Shown here: one piece after another, positions 1 to 5,747 of the stretch
Numbering within the stretch: position 1 is the first letter of the stretch
Layout: every line of letters starts with the position of its first letter
Source of the DNA: Gammaproteobacteria bacterium
GTDB taxonomy: Bacteria > Pseudomonadota > Gammaproteobacteria > Xanthomonadales > Marinicellaceae
Reading direction: 5' to 3'
NCBI GenBank assembly: GCA_030426705.1
Contig: JAUHXW010000137.1
Coordinates: 1-7,535, forward strand
DNA: 7,535 bases
Notes under the pieces: model-generated
What the model was told of the DNA's origin: nothing
What the model saw: only the letters and a program-made list of their open reading frames with translations
Database searches by the model: none
Translations under genes and position numbers: made by a program

Positions 1-420
1 AACAAACATCCATTGTTCCCAGCGGTAATAATCCGGCTTACAGGTGGCTATTTCACGAGACCAGTCAAAAGCAAACCCCAAACGTTTGAACTGGGCGCTC
101 ATGTCTTCCATATTGGCATAAGTCCATTCAGCTGGCTCCTTGCCATGTTTGATGGCGGCATTTTCGGCTGGTAAACCAAAAGCATCATAACCAATCGGTT
201 GTAACACATTTTTGCCTTGCATTTTTTGGTAACGGGCAATCACTTCACTCAGCGTGTAGTTGCGCACATGTCCCATGTGTAATTTGCCACTGGGATATGG
301 GAACATACTGAGACAGTAGTATTTTTCCTTGTTATCATCAGGTTTGACTTCAAATGATTTGTGCGCTTCCCACAGTTGTTGCGCGTGTTGTTCTACTTGT
401 TGCGGATTGTATGTACTCAT
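1..420 (-). CDS. leuS: Leucyl-tRNA synthetase, N-terminal part (runs off the left edge)
   Basis: This gene encodes the class I aminoacyl-tRNA synthetase that charges tRNA-Leu with leucine in the cytoplasm. The 140 visible residues start MSTYNPQQVEQHAQQLW and match the N-terminus of bacterial LeuS closely. They include the stretch KYYCLSMFPYPSGKLHMGH with the HIGH-class ATP-binding signature as HMGH at residues 48-51, followed by VRNYTLSEVIARYQ, then QPIGYDAFGLPAENAA, and WSREIATCKPDYYRWEQ near the window edge. These blocks align with E. coli LeuS as I remember it. The ATG at 418-420 is the natural start because its protein begins at the same place as known LeuS proteins, although no clear Shine-Dalgarno sequence precedes it. 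Only the start of the Rossmann catalytic domain is inside the window; the editing domain, KMSKS loop and anticodon-binding region lie outside. Identification is essentially certain. Confidence 0.97.
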   Translation of the reverse strand, partial: MSTYNPQQVEQHAQQLWEAHKSFEVKPDDNKEKYYCLSMFPYPSGKLHMGHVRNYTLSEVIARYQKMQGKNVLQPIGYDAFGLPAENAAIKHGKEPAEWTYANMEDMSAQFKRLGFAFDWSREIATCKPDYYRWEQWMFV

Positions 421-461
421 TGTTTAATGTTTTGTTGATTCAAGCGTTGGGCAAAGCGGAA

Positions 462-490
462 ATTATAAGGTTTCACCGTGGATTGGTAAA
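462..490 (-). promoter_or_regulatory. Probable sigma70 promoter of leuS
   Basis: Read on the minus strand, a perfect -10 hexamer TATAAT (467 to 462) lies 17 bases downstream of TTTACC (490 to 485), which matches four of six positions of the -35 consensus. The predicted start of transcription near 455 would give leuS a leader of about 35 bases. The position directly upstream of leuS and the ideal spacing support it; no transcript evidence is available. Confidence 0.6.
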
Positions 491-548
491 GCTGTGATTG
501 TCCGAACTAACTACTACTGTCCGGAGAAACTTTAAAATGCCTACTTTT

Positions 549-687
549 GTCATTCCAGCGAAGGCTGGAATCTTCTGAAACTCAAGTATACGGCCTTTTT
601 GGGGAAGAGGGGCTGCCCTTTGGGTACTCCTGCCTTGGCCCAGGCCACCTTCTCTTGCTTCGCAATTCACCTCGTCGCAGGAGTGAC
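549..687. repeat. REP/MITE-like palindromic repeat element
   Basis: This is a non-coding element in the 360-base gap between the thioredoxin gene and leuS. The left end has a perfect hairpin, ATTCCAGC-GAAG-GCTGGAAT at 552-571. The two ends form imperfect inverted repeats: 549-571, beginning GTCATTCC, matches the complement of 687-665, beginning GTCACTCC, at about 16 of 23 positions. Outside the ends, AACTTTAAAA (528-537) and TTTTTTAAGTT (about 691-701) are also roughly inverted, so the mobile unit may be larger. GTCATTCC(A/C)GCGAAGGC(T/G)GGAAT-type sequences are a familiar dispersed repeat in proteobacterial genomes. Short open frames across it on both strands are shadows. No transposase is present, so any movement would be in trans. 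The boundaries and family assignment are inference. Confidence 0.65.
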
Positions 688-780
688 GTTTTTTTTAAGT
701 TCAGTTGCTCAGTTGAGTTTGAATTTGATTTCAGATAGTTATATCAACATTCAATATTTTAACCGGTCTGTAGTGCTGAA

Positions 781-1356
781 CTACCAGGTTCTGACACGCA
801 TTCCAAGCTCGGTGCTATAGCCCATGGAACGTGATTGCAGTTTACCTTGTTGATCAATCACGTAATAAGTGGGAAAACCAACAATCTGGTAATCTTGCGT
901 TTGCTGCTCATTACCCAGCAGAATCGGTACCTGCAGATCCAAGTCTTCAACAAAAGCCTCAACTTCAGCGACATTTTCATAAGACAGAGCCACCATCATA
1001 ATCATCAAATCATCTTCACTGCGAGCTTCACGCAAATCGTTGAGATTATCAGCCGATAAGCGGCAAATGGAGCACCAGGGTGCAAAAAAATAAACCAGCA
1101 CTTCTTTGCCTCGGTATTCACTCAATTGATATGTTTTATTGGCTAAAGATGGCAGCACAAAATCTGGTGCATCCTGTCCCTTGGCAGCCAGTGAACCACG
1201 ATTTTGCCACCAGGAAATCGCCACCATCACCAAAACCAACACGGTCACATCCATCAACAGCGCACTGTATTTATCCTTTCGCCATTTTTTGATTGTTTTT
1301 AACATCTCACTTTTGTTTTCTTGTGTACATAATGACGCCAGTAAACAGATTTTCAT
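781..1356 (-). CDS. Membrane-anchored TlpA/ResA-like thioredoxin-fold protein
   Basis: This 191-residue protein is a predicted extracytoplasmic thiol-disulfide oxidoreductase of the TlpA/ResA/redoxin class. A basic N-terminal stretch (KKWRKDKY, about 23-30) precedes one hydrophobic segment (about 33-49), which would anchor it in the inner membrane with the thioredoxin domain in the periplasm. The domain shows the family's GQDAPDFVLPSLANKTYQLS opening (about 60-79), the active site WCSIC with redox cysteines C95 and C98, and the cis-proline loop GFPT (P162). It ends soon after the last strand and helix. The ATG at 1356 is preceded by GTGAGGA at 1373-1367; a second in-frame ATG at 1303-1305 (Met18) would still keep the anchor and is a real alternative. 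It is transcribed divergently from the DUF11 gene, with 58 bases between. The substrate cannot be told: cytochrome c maturation, disulfide reduction and peroxide-linked roles are all possible in this family. Confidence 0.87.
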   Translation of the reverse strand: MKICLLASLCTQENKSEMLKTIKKWRKDKYSALLMDVTVLVLVMVAISWWQNRGSLAAKGQDAPDFVLPSLANKTYQLSEYRGKEVLVYFFAPWCSICRLSADNLNDLREARSEDDLMIMMVALSYENVAEVEAFVEDLDLQVPILLGNEQQTQDYQIVGFPTYYVIDQQGKLQSRSMGYSTELGMRVRTW

Positions 1357-1414
1357 TCAAATTTTATCCTCACATGTTAAGATAAATTAACAAATATTAT
1401 ATCCGGGGAAAATC

Positions 1415-4348
1415 ATGAAAAAAGTCACATTGGCATTATTGATGCTTATCTTTACTCAACTGTCATTTGCTCAAGCTGTCTATGGTGTTTTCACACCAAC
1501 TCCCAATACAGGTGAAAAACAAATTGGAACAGTCAGTCCAAGTACGGGTGATATCACACTACTTGGCACCAACACCTCTGTTGAAAGTGGATCACTTGCC
1601 ATGACGACGGGTGCCACAGCATTGAATGTCACCGACAATTATTCCTATTTTATTGGCAGAGACAATTTAAACGTCGATAAAATTTACACCATTGATTTAA
1701 ATAATGGTGGCAATGTGGTGGGATCACCCGTTGCCCTGGCTCCCGGATACACCACTTCTAATAATTTTGGCATCTGGTTTGATGATGTTGATGATCTGCT
1801 TTATGCTTTGTTTTTGACTGGTGGTACAGATGCCGAGCTGGTAACCATCAACCCATTAACTGGCGCCGTTACCACCATCATGTCTGATGTGACCAATGGT
1901 GAAGGCGTTGACAGTTTGGCCAGCGGTTTATTAACTGGTGATCAGGACAATGACCGATTATTTGCTTTTATCAATGACAGCATTTGGACCATTTATCCTG
2001 ATGTGCCAGAATCGTGGATGACTGAAGTGGGTAATGCCAGTTTTTTGAGCAGTAAAACATTTGGCCTGGAATGGGATGGCGCATCCAATGCCCTCTGGTT
2101 GTTGTACAACCCAGATTTGGGAGATCGTCAACTGGCCAAAGTCATCAGTGAAGAGTGGTTTGACGAAGCAGAAAAGGAACTGGACATTTTCCTGGATGGA
2201 GGTGCCAATATTGCAACTGCATCAGGTTTATCAGCCGTTGATGAAGATTCCGGGCTTTACTTTTTTATTGGCAAGCCGTCTGTTGGCGCCAATGCCAGTA
2301 AATGGAGTCTTTACACCATTGATTTAGTCAATGAAACCAATTCCAGTGTGGATATTGAAGACACCATGGTGGTTGCGACTAATAACTATGCGGGCATTGA
2401 AGTGTTACCTGGACCAGACATCACTTTCAGCAAGACAGATGGCGATGTTACCGATACAGAACCTGGTGATACCATCACTTACACTTTAAGCTACAGCAAT
2501 GATGCCAATGCCGGCGGCACTGATGGCTTAAAAATCACCGAAACAGTTCCAGCTGAAACGACTTTCTTACCGGGAAGTAGCACGGCTGGTTGGGTGTGTA
2601 CACCTGGTGACACTGCTGGATCAACTTGTGAGATTTCACCGACTGATATCGCACCTGGTGGTTCTGGAAGTGTAACGTTTGCCGTTCAGGTCGACTCAAT
2701 CGTCACTGCAGCACTGACACAAATAGACAATACTGCGACCATCGATGCCACCAATATGGTCAACAGCATGATGGCCTCAGACTCCACCCCAATCACCGCT
2801 GCAGCCACGCTTTCTGTGAGTAAAACAGATAACGATTTACTTGACGCTGAGCCTGGTGACACCGTTGCTTATGAAATAACGGCCAGTAACTCTGGCAACA
2901 GGGTCGCCAGTAATGTGGTTTTAACTGAAACCGTACCAGCCAATTCCAACCACATTCCTACCATGCCGTTTATTTGGAATTGCACACCGGATAATTCTGC
3001 CGGATCGACTTGTACCACACCCGCTGTAGATTTGGCTGATACTAACCTCGACTCAACTTTTCATGTTCAGGTCATTAACTCTGTCCCAGCTGGTACAACA
3101 CAAATCAGCAATGATGTGACTGTCAGTGCTGACAATGCCGCATCAGATCAAGCATCAGATACCACACCAATTACCTCAGCTGCTGTTTTGAATGTCAGTA
3201 AAACAGATAATGACGCCACATTCATTCCTGGTCAAACCGTGGTTTATCAAATCGACTATGGCAATACCGGCAATCAGGACGCTGATTCCACCACGCTTTC
3301 AGAAGTGGTATTGGCAGAAACTGTTTTCAACGCCGGAGCCAGTTCTCCTGGCTGGGATTGTCCCATGGGTATTACCGAAGGTAACACCTGTACGTATGAT
3401 TTAGGCACATTAGGCGGTGGTGATTCAGGGTCTGTGGATTTTGCTTTGACCATGAATTCACCCGTCCCCGGCATATTTTCGCAAGTCGAAAACAATGTTG
3501 TTATAGATGCCAGTAATGCCAGCGCGATGGTGGCTCAAGACACCACACCGGTCGATGCTGAAGTTGATTTAAGAATCGTTAAAACAGATGGTAATGTCAC
3601 AGCGGCCTTGGGCAAGGTGATTAATTACACCCTCATCAGTTTCAATGACGGCGATCGCAATGCCCTCAATGTGCAATTAACTGAAACAGTTCCTGATAAC
3701 ACCACTTTCTTTGCGCCAAGCAGCAGCCCCGGTTGGATCTGCACACCTGACTCCGAGCCGGGTTCTACTTGTACCTTTGATGTAGGTGGCCTGGATGGTT
3801 TGGGCGGGAAGTCCTCAATATTTTTTGCGGTTAAGGTTGATGAAACACTTGATCCGGGGGTGACAGAACTGTCTAACACAGCCTCAATCAGCGCTTTCAA
3901 TACTGTTGATACTGATCAGGATACTGAGCTCACCCCGGTTGATCAAGTGATTCCCAGTGTGACTTTAATTGATGCCAATCCTTCAATCACTGAAATCGCC
4001 TCATGCAGTCAAAACGATGCCGCCATCTCGGAGATTATTGTGTCATTTTCTGATGATAATCCGAACCTGATAGGCACCAGTGAATTGATGAACTTCGCCT
4101 TGATTGATACGGGCGCGGATCAGGATTTACAGACATTGAGTTGTGATACCGCACTGGGTGATGACAGTAAAGTCAGCATTGACAACATCAATTCTGGCGG
4201 AACAGCAACGATGCCCAACACCACATTGACATTGGATAATCCCATCAGCGATGGTCAATATGTGTTAATGATTTGTGATGACATCACCGATGCTGCAGGC
4301 AATGCCTGGTGGCAATTTATTGCGTCAATTCAGAATAGATACCGATAA
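1415..4348 (+). CDS. Secreted multi-domain DUF11-repeat protein, reading frame broken near its C-terminus
   Basis: This frame encodes 977 residues of a probable surface or secreted protein. A Sec signal peptide (KK, then a hydrophobic core; likely cleavage after SFA, residue 19) opens it. Residues about 20-330 contain recurring motifs such as YTIDL, LVTINPLTGAVT and LYTIDLVNE, typical of a beta-propeller-like fold. Four DUF11-type repeats follow at about 335-455, 464-588, 591-712 and 717-838, each starting with a (S/V)KTD motif (K340, K470, K596, K723), so the period is about 127 residues. Each carries one C-x9-C pair. Residues about 846-960 resemble a bacterial Ig-like domain (VSFSDDNPNLIG, ITDAAGNA). 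GGGGAA at 1405-1410 is a plausible ribosome site. The final residues WWQFIASIQNRYR look like out-of-frame reading: the natural continuation is in another frame up to 4877. DUF11 proteins are often cell-surface structural or adhesive; the exact role is unknown. Confidence 0.88.
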   Translation: MKKVTLALLMLIFTQLSFAQAVYGVFTPTPNTGEKQIGTVSPSTGDITLLGTNTSVESGSLAMTTGATALNVTDNYSYFIGRDNLNVDKIYTIDLNNGGNVVGSPVALAPGYTTSNNFGIWFDDVDDLLYALFLTGGTDAELVTINPLTGAVTTIMSDVTNGEGVDSLASGLLTGDQDNDRLFAFINDSIWTIYPDVPESWMTEVGNASFLSSKTFGLEWDGASNALWLLYNPDLGDRQLAKVISEEWFDEAEKELDIFLDGGANIATASGLSAVDEDSGLYFFIGKPSVGANASKWSLYTIDLVNETNSSVDIEDTMVVATNNYAGIEVLPGPDITFSKTDGDVTDTEPGDTITYTLSYSNDANAGGTDGLKITETVPAETTFLPGSSTAGWVCTPGDTAGSTCEISPTDIAPGGSGSVTFAVQVDSIVTAALTQIDNTATIDATNMVNSMMASDSTPITAAATLSVSKTDNDLLDAEPGDTVAYEITASNSGNRVASNVVLTETVPANSNHIPTMPFIWNCTPDNSAGSTCTTPAVDLADTNLDSTFHVQVINSVPAGTTQISNDVTVSADNAASDQASDTTPITSAAVLNVSKTDNDATFIPGQTVVYQIDYGNTGNQDADSTTLSEVVLAETVFNAGASSPGWDCPMGITEGNTCTYDLGTLGGGDSGSVDFALTMNSPVPGIFSQVENNVVIDASNASAMVAQDTTPVDAEVDLRIVKTDGNVTAALGKVINYTLISFNDGDRNALNVQLTETVPDNTTFFAPSSSPGWICTPDSEPGSTCTFDVGGLDGLGGKSSIFFAVKVDETLDPGVTELSNTASISAFNTVDTDQDTELTPVDQVIPSVTLIDANPSITEIASCSQNDAAISEIIVSFSDDNPNLIGTSELMNFALIDTGADQDLQTLSCDTALGDDSKVSIDNINSGGTATMPNTTLTLDNPISDGQYVLMICDDITDAAGNAWWQFIASIQNRYR
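2417..3928 (+). repeat. Four tandem DUF11-type protein repeats
   Basis: Four units of about 375-390 bases encode the DUF11 array. Unit starts are near 2417, 2804, 3185 and 3563. Each unit runs from an (S/V)KTD motif, through a 'GD(T)..Y.I...N.G...A' stretch and an 'ETVP' or similar strand, to 'GW.C...(x9)..C' and a late 'FAVQV'-like strand. Short DNA blocks are shared, for example AGTAAAACAGATAA at the start of units 2 and 3, but overall the units have diverged, so this is an old amplification and not a recent one. Confidence 0.8.
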
Positions 4349-4877
4349 TTTATTCAGCAATGCATATCTAGATGATTGTTTTGATAATCCCATTGATATA
4401 GCACCCTGGTTAACCATCAACAACATGGGTGATATGGTCGCTGTGATGACTGATATTGACGGTGATGATTCATCACTTTCGGGTTCAATCATGCTTGACA
4501 GTGCCAGTGGTGATGGCGTCGCCATTGCACAATGTGTGGATTTTCCCGAAGTAAAAAGTCATGCTGTATCAACTGACTTATTAGGTGTTGCATCGCAGAG
4601 CTCTGATGTATTGATGACTCTTAATTGTGATTTTTCAGACCAAGCGAGTTGTGGCAACTTGACCACAAACCACTCTGAAACTTTTACTATTTCACCTTCT
4701 GTGACACCACAATGGAATCGTTTTGAATCCATCATGTTGTTACCTGATGGCACACAATCAGCAAGCTGCATATTAAGCCTGAACTCATCCTCCAATGAGC
4801 CTTTCACTTTCTTTATGGATGCGTTGCAGGTTCGTGATTCGGATTTGATTTTTGAAGACGGCTTCGAAGCAGATTAA
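4275..4877 (+). pseudogene. Out-of-frame C-terminal part of the DUF11-repeat protein, ending in IFEDGFEAD
   Basis: This frame holds the missing C-terminus of the preceding gene, displaced by +1. The nominal GTG at 4275 is unlikely to be a true start: it lies inside the upstream coding frame, has no convincing ribosome site, and gives a protein with no signal peptide although the content looks extracellular. Joining the frames near 4307 gives DAAGNA followed by GGNLLRQFRIDTDNLF, a smooth continuation out of the Ig-like domain. Residues after that resemble a jelly-roll/carbohydrate-binding-like module (SIMLDSASGDGVAIAQC, then FFMDALQVRDSDLIFEDGFEAD). It contains five further cysteines (CFD, QCVDF, NCDF, SCGN, SCIL). 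The terminal 'IFxDGFE' pattern is one I recall at the ends of many secreted proteins of Xanthomonadales-like bacteria. The break may be a real mutation or a sequencing error; the good preservation of this part favours a recent or artefactual event. Confidence 0.75.
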
Positions 4878-4897
4878 ATAACTGAATTTCAGTAGTC

Positions 4898-4925
4898 AAA
4901 AAGGCGTCATGTTGGCGCCTTTTTT
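4898..4925 (+). terminator. Intrinsic terminator after the DUF11 gene
   Basis: AAAAAGGCG (4898-4906) pairs perfectly with CGCCTTTTT (4916-4924) around a 9-base loop, and the descending arm ends in a run of T. It lies 21 bases after the TAA that closes the C-terminal fragment, so it ends the whole broken gene. This supports 1415-4877 being one original transcription unit separate from the lipocalin gene. Confidence 0.85.
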
Positions 4926-4940
4926 ATGGAGTGCGTTTGC

Positions 4941-4970
4941 TTGACCTGTTTTTCACGTTAATGACATTAT
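4941..4970 (+). promoter_or_regulatory. Probable sigma70 promoter of the lipocalin gene
   Basis: TTGACC (4941-4946, five of six -35 positions) and CATTAT (4965-4970, four of six -10 positions) are separated by 18 bases. It lies just after the terminator and just before the lipocalin. Transcription would begin near 4977, downstream of the in-frame ATG at 4969, which argues that translation starts at the ATG at 4999. Confidence 0.5.
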
Positions 4971-4998
4971 GATGAGTTTTTTTTACCCGCACACTATC

Positions 4999-5541
4999 AT
5001 GAAAAACATCATTGGTTTGGCATTGATTGCCATCGTTTTTTTACTCATCTTTCAGTCTTGTCGTCAAGGACCACCTATCCGTATGGCCAAAAAAGTTGAC
5101 TTGGATCGCTTTATGGGTGATTGGTATGTGATTGCCAACATCCCCACTTTTATAGAAAAAGGTGCTCATAATGCCATTGAAAGCTATTCCAGAAAATCTG
5201 AAACCGTTATTGACACCAGATTTACATTCAATCAAGACAGTTTTACTGGACCGAAAAAAGAATACAATCCAACTGGATTTGTGCAAGACATCCCATCCAA
5301 CGCTGAATGGAAAATGCAGTTTTTATGGCCGTTCAAATCTGAATACATCATCGTTTATGTGGATTCAGAGTATCAACACACCATTGTTGGAAGAACAAAA
5401 AGAGATTACGTTTGGATCATGGCCCGACAACCTGTAATTGATCAACAAAAGCTTGATGAATTGATTCAAATTGCAGTTGATGAAGGTTACCAAAGAACAG
5501 ACATAAACCTGGTACCTCAAAGTAATCACAACATACCTTAA
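4999..5541 (+). CDS. blc: Blc-like outer-membrane lipocalin (probable lipoprotein)
   Basis: This gene encodes a bacterial lipocalin of 180 residues, the usual length for Blc. The family forms an eight-stranded beta-barrel that binds fatty acids or lysophospholipids at the outer membrane. After an N-terminal hydrophobic segment (MKNIIGLALIAIVFLLIFQS) comes C21, a candidate lipidated cysteine; the lipobox is imperfect (F and Q at -3 and -2). The lipocalin signature VDLDRFMGDWYVIANIPT has the invariant G-x-W at residues 40-42. Further blocks match E. coli Blc in order: KEYNPTGFVQD, FLWPFKSEYIIVYVDSEYQHTIVG, and RDYVWIMARQP, which carries the third structurally conserved lipocalin region. An in-frame ATG at 4969 would add ten residues (MMSFFYPHTI), but the promoter overlaps it and 4999 gives a standard signal peptide. 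No clear Shine-Dalgarno precedes either start. The gene appears to be a single-gene unit between a terminator and an AT-rich gap. Confidence 0.93.
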   Translation: MKNIIGLALIAIVFLLIFQSCRQGPPIRMAKKVDLDRFMGDWYVIANIPTFIEKGAHNAIESYSRKSETVIDTRFTFNQDSFTGPKKEYNPTGFVQDIPSNAEWKMQFLWPFKSEYIIVYVDSEYQHTIVGRTKRDYVWIMARQPVIDQQKLDELIQIAVDEGYQRTDINLVPQSNHNIP

Positions 5542-5568
5542 TTGATTGTTCTGGTTATCCATTGCTAT

Positions 5569-5585
5569 ATGACATATTTTGTCAT
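5569..5585. repeat. Short perfect inverted repeat ATGACA-N5-TGTCAT
   Basis: Six-base arms ATGACA and TGTCAT flank TATTT, 28 bases after the lipocalin stop. It has the form of a small operator for a dimeric regulator, but the arm is short enough to arise by chance in AT-rich DNA and no regulator can be named. Confidence 0.3.
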
Positions 5586-5594
5586 TCACACATA

Positions 5595-5622
5595 AAACAG
5601 CATACATTGTTTGTTTTTTTTT
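5595..5622 (+). terminator. Weak candidate terminator of the lipocalin gene
   Basis: AAACA (5595-5599) can pair with TGTTT (5608-5612) around an 8-base loop, followed by a run of nine T (5614-5622). The T run is typical of an intrinsic terminator, but the stem is short and has only one G-C pair, so its strength is doubtful. No better terminator is visible between the lipocalin and the next gene. Confidence 0.3.
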
Positions 5623-5702
5623 AGAATATAAGTCTTGAATCATGTCACACAATGTAAATTTTAACCGCTTTCACCCGTTACCCTATGAATAAGAAATATT
5701 TC

Positions 5703-5718
5703 TGTGATATAAATCACA
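5703..5718. promoter_or_regulatory. CRP-type operator, perfect TGTGA-N6-TCACA
   Basis: TGTGATATAAATCACA is an exact match to both half-sites of the consensus for the cAMP receptor protein family (CRP/Vfr/Clp). The core TGAT-N4-ATCA also resembles an FNR site, but the outer G/C fit CRP better. Its centre is about 37 bases upstream of the ATG at 5748. A TATTAT hexamer at 5722-5727 sits just downstream, so a bound regulator could overlap the promoter of the large secreted gene and may repress it. This suggests catabolite or redox control of that gene. Confidence 0.6.
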
Positions 5719-5747
5719 CATTATTATCCTAAAAGTGTGTGTGTATT

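Larger units (their letters stand above)
421..780. other. Intergenic region between the thioredoxin gene and leuS
   Basis: This 360-base stretch has no supported gene. It holds the leuS promoter (462-490), a pair of near-identical heptamers TTGTCCG (498-504) and CTGTCCG (518-524) spaced 20 bases apart, and the REP/MITE-like element (549-687). The last ~90 bases (688-780), next to the thioredoxin stop codon, are AT-rich. I see no convincing intrinsic terminator for the thioredoxin gene and nothing else there. Open frames on both strands have no start context and read through the palindromic repeat. Confidence 0.7.
5542..5747. other. AT-rich intergenic region upstream of the P-domain/Ig-repeat gene
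   Basis: These 206 bases contain no supported gene. They hold the ATGACA/TGTCAT inverted repeat, the weak candidate terminator, the CRP-type operator and a GTGTGTGT run (about 5735-5742) just before the ATG. A confident -35/-10 pair for the downstream gene is not evident, consistent with a promoter that depends on a regulator. Confidence 0.6.

Noticed and set aside
473..738. Short open frames on both strands across the intergenic repeat
   Set aside because: They translate the palindromic repeat (for example a 'FQKIPAFAGMT' stretch typical of such repeats), lack ribosome sites and resemble no protein family.
835..1390. Plus-strand open frames opposite the thioredoxin gene
   Set aside because: They are antisense shadows of a well-recognised thioredoxin-fold protein and show no domain or start context.
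1391..1414. TATTAT at 1395-1400 as a -10 element for the DUF11 gene
   Set aside because: The implied transcription start would fall within or after the putative ribosome site, and no matching -35 sequence is visible.
3274..3900. Minus-strand open frames within the DUF11 array
   Set aside because: They arise from the biased codon content of the plus-strand repeats; the plus frame explains the region fully.
2417..3928. Regularly spaced repeats considered as a CRISPR-like array
   Set aside because: The period is about 380 bases, the repeats are diverged, and the reading frame is open throughout: these are protein domain repeats.
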